Shown here: piece after piece, positions 8,084-16,455 of the stretch
Position numbering within the stretch: position 1 is the stretch's first letter
How the letters are laid out: the number at the start of each line of letters is the position of its first letter
Assembly (NCBI RefSeq): GCF_034497705.1
Contig: NZ_JAXRUV010000001.1
Location: forward strand, 372,001-436,000
Reading direction: 5' to 3'
From: Marinococcus luteus_A
GTDB lineage: Bacteria > Bacillota > Bacilli > Bacillales > Marinococcaceae
DNA length: 64,000 bases
Translations under genes and position numbers: made by a program
Notes under the pieces: generated by a model
Told to the model about the DNA's origin: nothing
The model's database searches: none
Seen by the model: the letters and a program-made list of their open reading frames with translations, nothing else

Positions 8084-8578
8084 ATGCAAAAGGTCAAAAT
8101 GATTCTTGATCGTGCGCTTTTGATTGTGAATGCCGTTTTAATTACATGCATGGCACTTCTTTCGATCTGGCAGGTGTTTACCCGGTACGTCCTGGATGCG
8201 CCGAGTACCACTAGCGAAGAAATTATCCGCTTTATGCTCATTTGGTTTACGCTGCTCACGGCCGCTTACGTTTTCGGACAGAAAAAGCACATTGCCATTG
8301 TGTTTCTGGTGGAAAAGTTCCAGGAGCGTTCGCAGCGCCTGATTAATCTTGCAATCAATGTCTTATGGATATTTTTAGGGATAGTACCGATGATAATCGG
8401 CGGCATCATTCTGCTGACGTATACATACTTGGAAACGGCCCCGGCAACAGGAATGTCCATGCTGTTTGTCTACAGCGCCGTGCCGGTTTCAGGCGTATGT
8501 ATCGTGCTGTACGCGCTGATTGATATGCTTCATGGCGGCAGCCGGATCGGCACTGCCAGTGAGGGGGAAAAAGGATGA
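8084..8578 (+). CDS. dctQ: TRAP transporter small permease DctQ
   Basis: This 164-residue membrane protein has four helices, including the family pattern WQVFTRYVLDAPSTTSEEI between helices 1 and 2. DctQ packs against the large permease and is required for TRAP transport. The gene begins one base after the dctP stop codon and its end overlaps dctM by four bases (ATGA), so the three are translationally coupled. Confidence 0.88.
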   Translation: MQKVKMILDRALLIVNAVLITCMALLSIWQVFTRYVLDAPSTTSEEIIRFMLIWFTLLTAAYVFGQKKHIAIVFLVEKFQERSQRLINLAINVLWIFLGIVPMIIGGIILLTYTYLETAPATGMSMLFVYSAVPVSGVCIVLYALIDMLHGGSRIGTASEGEKG

Positions 8579-9873
8579 CAGTTACAGCTGGTATTTTATT
8601 ATTTGCATCGCTCGGAATACTGCTCGTGTTCGGGGTGCCGATTGCGCTCGCGATTCTGCTGAGTGCAATGATTACCATTTCGCTCGTCATTCCGTTTGAC
8701 GTCAGTATCATCATTACCGCCCAGCGACTTGCGACAGGCGTGGACAACTTTACCATTCTGGCGATTCCGCTGTTTGTGCTTGCAGGTATTATTATGAACA
8801 ACGGCGGTATTGCCTTCCGGCTTATTAACCTGGCAAAAATTATTGTCGGCCGGCTGCCGGGGTCGCTCGCACACACTAACGTTGTCGGTAATATGCTGTT
8901 TGGCTCAATTTCGGGTTCAAGTGTCGCGGCGGCGGCTGCGATGGGTAAAATCATGACCCCGATGGAAATGAGGCAGAAATATTCCCTGAGCTACTCGGCC
9001 GCGACGAATATCGCGTCGGCACCGGCAGGACTTTTAATACCGCCAAGCTCGATGCTGATCGTGTATTCCCTGGTCAGTGGAGGAACCTCGATTGCAGCTC
9101 TGTTTATGGCTGGTTACATTCCAGGCATTTTGTGGGGTCTTTCTGTTATGGCGGTTGCTTACGTATATGCCAGGAAACATAAATACCCAGTATCCGAAAA
9201 AGTCAGCTGGAAGAATAAAATGTTTATCGTCTTCGACGCGATTCCAAGCCTGCTTTTGATCATCATCGTTATCGGCGGGATCGTCGCCGGTATTTTCACC
9301 GCGACGGAAGGCGCAGCGGTTGCCGTGATTTATGCCCTGCTGCTGTCACTTTTATACAAGCAGCTGAAAAAAGAACAATTTAAAAACATTTTTAAGGAAA
9401 CGATCGAAATTACGGGCATGATTCTGCTTTTAATTACGGCATCGACCCTGTTTTCGCTCGTAATGAGCTATACCGAGATTCCGGCAGGAATCAGCAGCGC
9501 GCTGCTTTCGATCAGCGCGAATACGATCGTAATTCTTCTGCTGATCAACGTGATTCTGCTCGTAATGGGGACCTTTATGGACATTACGCCGGCGGTGCTT
9601 ATTTTCACACCGATCTTCTTCCCGGTGGTGACCGAACTAGGCATCGACCCTGTCCACTTCGGCATTATTATCGCGTTTAACCTTTGTATCGGCAACATTA
9701 CCCCTCCGGTGGGCAGCGTACTGTTTGTCGGTACAAGTGTAGCCAACGCGAGACTCGAAAGCGTCATCAAAACGCTGGTGCCATATTTCATCATCCTGAT
9801 TGTTATGGTGCTTGCCATTACCTTCATCCCACAGCTCAGCCTGTTCCTGCCTCAGCTGTTTGATCTGATGTAG
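8575..9873 (+). CDS. dctM: TRAP transporter large permease DctM
   Basis: This 432-residue protein has about 12 hydrophobic helices and DctM landmarks: GVPIALAILLSA near the N-terminus, FGSISGSSVAAAAAMG near residue 105, and NLCIGNITPPVGSVLFVGT near residue 375, which form the substrate and sodium path in this superfamily. It completes the dctPQM transporter of the hexuronate cluster and ends nine bases before the convergent ROK gene. Confidence 0.9.
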   Translation: MTVTAGILLFASLGILLVFGVPIALAILLSAMITISLVIPFDVSIIITAQRLATGVDNFTILAIPLFVLAGIIMNNGGIAFRLINLAKIIVGRLPGSLAHTNVVGNMLFGSISGSSVAAAAAMGKIMTPMEMRQKYSLSYSAATNIASAPAGLLIPPSSMLIVYSLVSGGTSIAALFMAGYIPGILWGLSVMAVAYVYARKHKYPVSEKVSWKNKMFIVFDAIPSLLLIIIVIGGIVAGIFTATEGAAVAVIYALLLSLLYKQLKKEQFKNIFKETIEITGMILLLITASTLFSLVMSYTEIPAGISSALLSISANTIVILLLINVILLVMGTFMDITPAVLIFTPIFFPVVTELGIDPVHFGIIIAFNLCIGNITPPVGSVLFVGTSVANARLESVIKTLVPYFIILIVMVLAITFIPQLSLFLPQLFDLM

Positions 9874-9881
9874 CTTTATAT

Positions 9882-11054
9882 TTACTGCCCTCTGGTAAAG
9901 GAGGCGGAGTGGTCCACGTGGTGCACGCCGAGAAACTTTTTGAACGCAAGCGCCGCGGCGCCTAGGGCGCAGGCATCTTCGTTCAGGCTCGAGATCTTCA
10001 GCTGCTCGTAGTTATTGAACTTGGACTGCAGAGAAGCCTCGACCCTTTTTAGCAGTTCGGGTTTGGAGGCAAACAGTGGGCTGTTAATGATGATGCGCTC
10101 CGGGTTGAAAATGTTAATCACATTATTTACCCCGATTGACAGGTAGAAAATGTATTCGTTAATCACCCTTTCGGCATCGGTCGTCTCCAAATGCTTCTGC
10201 ACCTGCTCCTGGGTATGGAACTCGTCGCCACTTTCGTGAAGCAGTTTAAAAAATGCCTTGTTGGAAGCGTACAGCTCCCAGCATCCGTGATTGCCGCAAG
10301 GACAGGGTTTGCCGTTTGGCTCGATAATCATATGGCCGATTTCACCCGCAAAGCCCTGATGCCCGCGGTAAATGACCGAATCCTTGACCATGCCAAGACC
10401 AATACCGGAATACAGGGTCAGGCAGAACAGATCCTGCACGTGTTCAACGTAAACGTGTTCGGCGTACACCGCGAGATTGGCGCTGTTATCCACGTGAACT
10501 GGGGCGTCAAATGCTTCTTCGAGCCGGGTCTTCACGTCGAGATCGACCCATTCCTGCTTCGGGGTGTAAACGATTTGGCTGTCGTTATTTACGATGCCGT
10601 GGATACCGATGCCGATTCCGGCAAGAGGGGCATCAAAGGTGCCGCTTCGGAATGCGTCGATTTCTGTCTGCAGCTGTTGAATTAATTCTTCAAGCATGCT
10701 TTCAAAATGATACGTGTCCAGATGCAGCTGCTTTTGATGAAGCCGGCGGCCCTTCAGGTCGCAAAAAATGATATTGGTGCTCTGTTCATCAATATCAATG
10801 CCGATCGTAAAGCCGGCGCGCTCGTTCATTTCAATAATAATCGGCTTCCGGCCGGGAGTATCCAGTGCTTCGGTTCTTGTTTCAATCACGAGCCCCTGCT
10901 CGAGCAGATCATGAATCTGTGTGGAAATGGTTGCTTTATTTAAGCCGGTAATTCTTGCGAGCTCACTCCGGGAAAGGGAAGCATTTTTCACAATTTCCTC
11001 AAGAATCAGCCGACGGTTTAAGTTTCGGATATAGTTCCAGTCACCTTTATGCAA
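9882..11054 (-). CDS. ROK family (XylR/NagC-type) transcriptional repressor
   Basis: This 390-residue protein has an N-terminal winged helix (SRSELARITGLNKATIST, residues about 27-45) and a ROK domain with GIGIHGIVN and the zinc signature GHMIIEPNGKPCPCGNHGCW near residues 240-260. ROK repressors of the XylR type release DNA on binding a sugar. The gene lies between the two uronate units, divergent from uxaC and convergent with dctM. Two XylR-like palindromes in front of the GH31 gene and uxaC are the probable operators. B. subtilis uses the LacI-type ExuR for similar genes, so this is a different control solution. Confidence 0.88.
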   Translation of the reverse strand: MHKGDWNYIRNLNRRLILEEIVKNASLSRSELARITGLNKATISTQIHDLLEQGLVIETRTEALDTPGRKPIIIEMNERAGFTIGIDIDEQSTNIIFCDLKGRRLHQKQLHLDTYHFESMLEELIQQLQTEIDAFRSGTFDAPLAGIGIGIHGIVNNDSQIVYTPKQEWVDLDVKTRLEEAFDAPVHVDNSANLAVYAEHVYVEHVQDLFCLTLYSGIGLGMVKDSVIYRGHQGFAGEIGHMIIEPNGKPCPCGNHGCWELYASNKAFFKLLHESGDEFHTQEQVQKHLETTDAERVINEYIFYLSIGVNNVINIFNPERIIINSPLFASKPELLKRVEASLQSKFNNYEQLKISSLNEDACALGAAALAFKKFLGVHHVDHSASFTRGQ

Positions 11055-11124
11055 GGTAGATCCCTCTTTCTATTCGTGCTGCGTATGGTAGTAATACGAA
11101 TGCTGCTGTGTTAAAAGTATAAAT

Positions 11125-11152
11125 TTAATAGTTTGCATAGTAAACAAATTAA
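11125..11152. promoter_or_regulatory. second XylR-like operator, in front of uxaC
   Basis: TTAATAGTTTGC ... AAACAAATTAA forms an imperfect dyad. Its right half-site, ACAAATTAATTA, is identical to the right half of the operator at 4635-4669. A possible -10 (TATAAA, 11118-11123) lies just upstream with no good -35. It may serve uxaC and, on the other strand, the ROK gene. Confidence 0.5.
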
Positions 11153-11167
11153 TTAGGAGATGACACT

Positions 11168-12565
11168 ATGACTGCGTTTATTCACGAAGATTTTCTGCTT
11201 CAGTCACCAGTGGCACGCACGCTGTATCACGATTATGCGAAGCATCTGCCGCTCATCGACTATCACAATCACCTTCCGCCAGTCGAAATATTAAACGATA
11301 AAAACTTTAATAACCTGTCCGAGATCTGGCTGAGCGGCGACCACTACAAGTGGAGAGCCATGCGGGCGAACGGGATTGGTGAAGAATACATTACCGGAAA
11401 CAAAAGCGACTACGAAAAGTTTCTGGCGTGGGCGGAAACGGTACCGAACACGCTTGGGAACCCGCTGTACCACTGGACGCACCTGGAGCTGTCGTCGTAC
11501 TTTGGCATCCATACACTGTTAAACCGGGAGACGGCGGAAGGAATCTGGAACGAAACCCGGGAAAAGCTTCAGTCACCGGAGTTTTCTACCCGGTCGCTTC
11601 TCCAGAAGGACAACGTCGTATACCTGGGAACGACGGATGACCCGGCAGACGCGTTAACTACCCACGAGCAGCTGGGACGAAGCGATTTGCCGCTCGAGGT
11701 GTCGCCTTCCTACCGGCCGGACCAGGCGCTTCATCTGGAGAAGGACAGCTTCCCCGGCTGGGTCGGGCAGCTGGCTGATATGACGGGGAAAAGGATCTCC
11801 TCCTACGGCGAGCTTTTAGCCGCCCTTGATGAAAGAATCGACGCGTTTGATGCGCTCGGTACCCGCAGCTCCGATCACGGGCTGACTGAAATGGTGTATG
11901 AACCAGCGAGCGAAGCGGAAGCAGCGGCCGTTTTCCAAAAACGGATGAACGGAGAGGTGGTTACGGCGCAGGAGGCAGCCCAGTACAAAACGTATACGCT
12001 GCTGCATCTGGCTGAAAGGTATGCGGCAAAGGACTGGGTAATGCAGCTGCACCTGCATCCACTTCGCGATACGAATACCGCCATGTTTCAAAAGCTCGGC
12101 GGAGATTCGGGATTTGACGCGATTCATGACCAGCTGCCTGCCCGTCCGCTTGCTGCATTTCTTGATCAGCTTGAACAAAATGGATCTCTCCCGAAAACCG
12201 TGCTGTACAGCGTCAATGCCAATAATAACAACACGCTCGCGGCGATTGCCGGCAGCTTCCAAAACAGCGACATGCCCGGCAAGGTGCAGGTGGGCACCGC
12301 CTGGTGGTTCAATGACCACATTGACGGAATGGAAAGCCAGATGACCTCCCTTGCGAGCATTGGCCTGATCAGCAATTTCATCGGCATGCTCACCGATTCG
12401 AGAAGCTTTCTGTCATTTTCGCGGCACGAATATTTCCGGCGCATTCTATGCAATTTAATTGGCAGATGGGTGAAAGAAGGAAAAGCGCCGCACGACTTGA
12501 AGCTATTACGTACGTATGTCGAAAATATCTGCTACTACAACGCGAAAAGGTATTTTTCAATTTAA
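11168..12565 (+). CDS. uxaC: glucuronate isomerase (uronate isomerase)
   Basis: UxaC interconverts D-glucuronate and D-fructuronate, and D-galacturonate and D-tagaturonate. The 465-residue protein has the amidohydrolase-type metal motif in LIDYHNHLPP (about residues 30-39) and the family's GTAWWFNDH segment (about 379-387). Length matches the usual 465-470. It opens the five-gene unit uxaC-uxuA-uxuB-kdgA-kdgK, which is tightly spaced. AGGAGATGAC precedes the ATG. Confidence 0.93.
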   Translation: MTAFIHEDFLLQSPVARTLYHDYAKHLPLIDYHNHLPPVEILNDKNFNNLSEIWLSGDHYKWRAMRANGIGEEYITGNKSDYEKFLAWAETVPNTLGNPLYHWTHLELSSYFGIHTLLNRETAEGIWNETREKLQSPEFSTRSLLQKDNVVYLGTTDDPADALTTHEQLGRSDLPLEVSPSYRPDQALHLEKDSFPGWVGQLADMTGKRISSYGELLAALDERIDAFDALGTRSSDHGLTEMVYEPASEAEAAAVFQKRMNGEVVTAQEAAQYKTYTLLHLAERYAAKDWVMQLHLHPLRDTNTAMFQKLGGDSGFDAIHDQLPARPLAAFLDQLEQNGSLPKTVLYSVNANNNNTLAAIAGSFQNSDMPGKVQVGTAWWFNDHIDGMESQMTSLASIGLISNFIGMLTDSRSFLSFSRHEYFRRILCNLIGRWVKEGKAPHDLKLLRTYVENICYYNAKRYFSI

Positions 12566-12579
12566 AGGAGGAATGACTG

Positions 12580-13617
12580 ATGGAGATGAGCTTTCGCTGG
12601 TACGGGACCGAAGACCCCGTCAAGCTCGAACAAATTAAACAGATTCCTGCGATGAAGGGGATCGTCTCTGCGATATATGACCTGCCGCCGGGCGAAACGT
12701 GGCCGCGTGAAACCATCAGGAGCATGAAAGCCGAAATCGAGCAGCGCGGGCTCGTATGGAACGTGGTGGAAAGCGTGCCGGTGCATGAAGACATTAAAAT
12801 GGGCAAAAGCACGAGAGACAGCTGGATTGAAAAGTACCAGGAAACGATCCGCAATCTCTCCCGGGAGGGCATCAAAACCATCTGCTACAATTTCATGCCG
12901 GTGTTTGACTGGACCCGCTCCAAGCTTGATGCACCGCTTCCCGACGGATCGCATTCCCTCATGTATGATGAGGACCTGATTCAGCAGATTGATCCGCTCG
13001 ATGGGAGCCTGACGCTCCCCGGGTGGGATTTATCCTATCAGAAGGACGACCTGAGGGTCATTATGGAGGAATATAAAGAAATATCGAAAGAGGACCTGAT
13101 GGAAAACCTGGTTTACTTTCTGGAGCGTATTATTCCGGTTGCGGAGGAAGAGGACGTACTTATGGCGATCCATCCGGATGATCCGCCCTGGGATATTTTC
13201 GGCCTGCCACGCATTATCACAAATGAAGCCAACGTCATGACGATGCTGAAGCGGGTCAACAGCAAAAACAACGGGATCACCTTCTGCACCGGATCCTACG
13301 GAGCGGACCAGAATAACGATTTAATCAGCATGATTGAGCATATGAAGGACCGCATTCATTTTGTGCACGCGAGAAACGTACGGTGGACGAGCGAAAAATC
13401 ATTTCAGGAAACGTCCCATTCCGTGCATGACGGATCACTCGATATGGTCGGCATCATGCAAAAGCTGATCGAAGTGGGCTATGAAGGCCCGATCCGTCCG
13501 GATCACGGACGGATGATCTGGGGCGAGGAAGGCCGGCCGGGGTACGGCTTGTACGACCGCGCGCTCGGTGCGGTATATCTTAACGGCATTATCGATGCTG
13601 TGCGGGAAAGGAGATAA
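12580..13617 (+). CDS. uxuA: mannonate dehydratase
   Basis: UxuA dehydrates D-mannonate to 2-keto-3-deoxygluconate. The 345-residue protein is a TIM barrel with family landmarks FRWYG at the N-terminus, CYNFMPVFDWTR near residue 106, LMAIHPDDPPW near residue 195, and FVHARN and RPDHGRMIWGEE further on, containing the metal-binding Cys, His and Asp residues. AAAGGAGGAATG precedes the start 14 bases after uxaC. Confidence 0.93.
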   Translation: MEMSFRWYGTEDPVKLEQIKQIPAMKGIVSAIYDLPPGETWPRETIRSMKAEIEQRGLVWNVVESVPVHEDIKMGKSTRDSWIEKYQETIRNLSREGIKTICYNFMPVFDWTRSKLDAPLPDGSHSLMYDEDLIQQIDPLDGSLTLPGWDLSYQKDDLRVIMEEYKEISKEDLMENLVYFLERIIPVAEEEDVLMAIHPDDPPWDIFGLPRIITNEANVMTMLKRVNSKNNGITFCTGSYGADQNNDLISMIEHMKDRIHFVHARNVRWTSEKSFQETSHSVHDGSLDMVGIMQKLIEVGYEGPIRPDHGRMIWGEEGRPGYGLYDRALGAVYLNGIIDAVRERR

Positions 13618-13620
13618 ACG

Positions 13621-14466
13621 ATGGAGACACCATTTCAGATTCCACTGGAGGATAAGGTTGTTGTTATCACAGGCGGAAGCGGGGTGCTCGGCTCTGTGAT
13701 GGCGGAGGCCCTGGCTGCTAATGGAGCCAAGGTGGCGATCATTGCCCGAAACAAAGAAAAGGTCGAAGAGGTAGCCCGGCGCATCAGCGAAGACGGGGGA
13801 GAAGCTGCGGGCTACAGCGGCGATGTAACGGATAAGCAGGCGATGGAGGCCATTTACGAGGATGTAAAAAGCCGGTTCGGGCCGTGTGATATTCTCGTCA
13901 ACGGAGCGGGCGGCAATAATCCGAAGGCTACGACCGGACAGGAATACTTTGATCCGGAAGCACCCGACAGCGGCGGCACCTTTTTTGACCTAGATCCTGC
14001 TGCGGTGGATCAGCTGTTTTCACTGAACTTTCTCGGGGCACTGATTCCGTCGCAGGTATTTACCCGCGACATGGTATATGACCGTCCGGGCTCGATCATT
14101 AACATTTCATCGATGAATGCGTACCGGCCGCTGACGAAAATCCCTGCCTACAGCGGGGCAAAGGCGGCTGTCAGTAACTTCACACAGTGGCTTGCCGTCT
14201 ATTTTTCCAAGTCCGGCGTGCGGGTAAACGCCATGGCACCTGGCTTTTTCCTGACAGACCAGAACCGGGAGCTGATGTTTTCGGAAGAGGGTGTGCTGAG
14301 TGCGAGAGCGGAAAAAATCCTATCCCAGACGCCGCAGGAGCGCTTCGGGGAGCCGGAGGAGCTGGTGGGCACCCTGCTTTGGCTCGTGGATGAAAAATCC
14401 TCAGGCTTTGTGAACGGCATTGTTGTACCAATTGACGGCGGGTTTTCCGCTTATTCTGGAGTATAA
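13621..14466 (+). CDS. uxuB: SDR-type fructuronate reductase (mannonate oxidoreductase)
   Basis: This 281-residue short-chain dehydrogenase has the nucleotide motif TGGSGVLGSVMAEAL (about 18-32), NGAGG near residue 98 and the catalytic YSGAKAAV (Tyr about 178, Lys about 182). Its place between uxuA and kdgA, and its length, match the B. subtilis SDR-type UxuB rather than the larger E. coli enzyme. It would reduce D-fructuronate to D-mannonate with NAD(P)H. Function is by context and family. Confidence 0.82.
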   Translation: METPFQIPLEDKVVVITGGSGVLGSVMAEALAANGAKVAIIARNKEKVEEVARRISEDGGEAAGYSGDVTDKQAMEAIYEDVKSRFGPCDILVNGAGGNNPKATTGQEYFDPEAPDSGGTFFDLDPAAVDQLFSLNFLGALIPSQVFTRDMVYDRPGSIINISSMNAYRPLTKIPAYSGAKAAVSNFTQWLAVYFSKSGVRVNAMAPGFFLTDQNRELMFSEEGVLSARAEKILSQTPQERFGEPEELVGTLLWLVDEKSSGFVNGIVVPIDGGFSAYSGV

Positions 14467-14477
14467 AGGAGAAAACC

Positions 14478-15107
14478 ATGAGAGCATTTCATATCCTGAA
14501 TCAAATGATCGAAAACAGAGTGGCGGTAGTCGTTCGCGGCGACCGTCCGGACCAGGCGGTGAAGACGGCAGATGCCTGCGTGAAGGGCGGGGCCAAAACG
14601 CTCGAAGTCACATTTACCGTGCCGGAGGCGGATGAGGTGCTGAAGACGCTGGTGCAGAAGTATCCGGATGCCGTGGTCGGGGCGGGGACGGTGCTCGACA
14701 GTGAAACCGCCCGGCTCGCCATTATCCGGGGCGCGTCCTTTATTGTGAGCCCGTCCTTTGATCCGGAGGTCGCGAAGCTGTGCAACCGCTATGCGGTGCC
14801 GTATCTGCCCGGCATTATGACGGTCCGGGAAGCGACCGAAGCGCTCGCCTACGGGGCACAGGTGGTGAAGCTGTTTCCGGGAGAAATGTATGCGCCCTCG
14901 TTTATTAAAACGCTGCGCGGACCGCTCCCGCACGTGCAGCTAATGCCGACCGGCGGCGTAGATCTGGATAACGTTCAGGAGTGGCTGCAGGCCGGGGCCG
15001 TCATGGTCGGCGCCGGGGGATCGATTACCGGACCGGCCAAAACCGGTGATTACGACGAAGTTACCCGGCTCGCATCCGAATTTCAGCGGCTCGCAGAGGA
15101 GGTGTAG
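14478..15107 (+). CDS. kdgA: KHG/KDPG aldolase
   Basis: KdgA splits 2-keto-3-deoxy-6-phosphogluconate into pyruvate and glyceraldehyde 3-phosphate. The 209-residue protein has the catalytic Glu in KTLEVTFTVP (about residue 44) and the Schiff-base Lys in AQVVKLFPGE (about residue 134), plus LMPTGGVDLDNV at the phosphate site. AAAGGAGA precedes the ATG and the gene is four bases ahead of kdgK. Confidence 0.92.
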   Translation: MRAFHILNQMIENRVAVVVRGDRPDQAVKTADACVKGGAKTLEVTFTVPEADEVLKTLVQKYPDAVVGAGTVLDSETARLAIIRGASFIVSPSFDPEVAKLCNRYAVPYLPGIMTVREATEALAYGAQVVKLFPGEMYAPSFIKTLRGPLPHVQLMPTGGVDLDNVQEWLQAGAVMVGAGGSITGPAKTGDYDEVTRLASEFQRLAEEV

Positions 15108-15110
15108 GCG

Positions 15111-16115
15111 ATGGCGCGAATTCTGACGATGGGCGAAATCATGATGCGGCTGACTCCCCCGTCCCACCAGCGGCTGGTACAGACCAACGATTTTCACGTT
15201 TATTTTGGCGGGGCGGAGGCCAATGTAGCAATGAACATGAGCCAGTTCGGGCACGACGCCTCGTTTCTGACGGCACTGCCGGCAAATGCGATGGGCGAGG
15301 CCGCCAAACGCCGTCTCCGGACAGCCGGTGTCAACACGACGACGATTGTGGATCAGGGCAGGCGGCTCGGGCTGTACTACGTGGAAGCGGGCTATTCGGT
15401 CAAGCCGGCGGAAGTGATTTACGACCGGGCGGATTCATCCGTATGGGAGCTTGCAGAGGCTGATCTCGACTGGGAGCAGCTGCTTGCCGGGGTGGAGGTA
15501 CTTCACGTGAGCGGCATTACGCCTGCGCTCGGCCCGGCTATGCATAACCTGACGATGACGGCGCTGAAGGAGGCTGCAAGCCGAGGGGTGCATGTGAGCT
15601 TTGACTGCAACTTCCGCGCGAAGCTGTGGTCGCAGGAGGAAGCGAAAGCCTCCTTTGAAGACATTCTGCCGTATGTGGATGTCTGCTTTATCGGGCATAA
15701 GGATTTTGTGTATCTGTTAGGGATGGACGGGGACGAAGCGTTTTCGCCGGAGCAGCTGGAGCGATTCTATGAAGAGGCCGCCCGTACGTATAATATTTCC
15801 CTGATGGCAAGCACCCACCGGACGGTAGAATCAGCCAGTTCGAACAGCCTGACTGGCTATTACTACAATGGAAGCGAGCTCCATGCCAGTGCCACGCATT
15901 CGTTTGATCTGCTGGAGCGGGTCGGCGGCGGCGACAGCTTTGCCTCCGGCATTCTGCACGGGATCCTGCAGGAGGACTGGGAGCCAAAGCAGATTGTTGA
16001 ATTTGCCACCGCTTCAAGCGTGCTCAAGCACATGGTGTACGGCGACAGTAACCAGTTTGACGAGGCGTACGTGCTTCAGTTTGTGCAAAACCAGGAAAAC
16101 GATGTGAAACGGTAA
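15111..16115 (+). CDS. kdgK: 2-dehydro-3-deoxygluconokinase
   Basis: KdgK phosphorylates 2-keto-3-deoxygluconate with ATP. The 334-residue PfkB-family protein has FGGAEANVAMNMSQFG near residue 28 and the catalytic GGGDSFASGIL (Asp in the anion hole) near residue 271. It is the last gene of the uronate unit and is followed by a strong terminator. Its codon use and high GC match the four preceding genes. Confidence 0.92.
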   Translation: MARILTMGEIMMRLTPPSHQRLVQTNDFHVYFGGAEANVAMNMSQFGHDASFLTALPANAMGEAAKRRLRTAGVNTTTIVDQGRRLGLYYVEAGYSVKPAEVIYDRADSSVWELAEADLDWEQLLAGVEVLHVSGITPALGPAMHNLTMTALKEAASRGVHVSFDCNFRAKLWSQEEAKASFEDILPYVDVCFIGHKDFVYLLGMDGDEAFSPEQLERFYEEAARTYNISLMASTHRTVESASSNSLTGYYYNGSELHASATHSFDLLERVGGGDSFASGILHGILQEDWEPKQIVEFATASSVLKHMVYGDSNQFDEAYVLQFVQNQENDVKR

Positions 16116-16455
16116 AAAAGCGGAAAAATAAACGGTGTACAGTTCTGCTGGTTTTTTAACGTAAAGTAGTTTACCGAGGTAAGCAGCTTTGAATCATAGC
16201 CTGTTCAGGATCCGGCCCGGCGCCGGACACTGGACAGGCTATTTTTTGTGACAGCCCCTGCTTTAAAACATCCATCGTCTTTAATATAGTGGTGCAGGGT
16301 ACGGCTCCACAGCCTCTTTTTTAAAGACCGCCGGGGCGGTTCATGCCAAAAATAAATTAACCTGACTCCACCAAACAAAAAACTAAAGTTATAATGGATG
16401 ATATATTAAGGATGGATGAACCTGAACAAAAAACAGATGAAGGGAGGACAAAGCG
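16116..16455 (+). other. intergenic region between kdgK and the manR-like gene
   Basis: Besides the terminator at 16196-16247 this gap holds TATAAT at 16390-16395 with only a weak -35 element, a possible activator-dependent promoter for the regulator gene. No open frame is credible. Confidence 0.4.
16196..16247 (+). terminator. intrinsic terminator of the uxaC-kdgK unit
   Basis: ATAGCCTGTTCAG pairs with CTGGACAGGCTAT, extended by an inner GC-rich stem (TCCGG/CCGGA), and is followed by TTTTTT. Confidence 0.8.
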
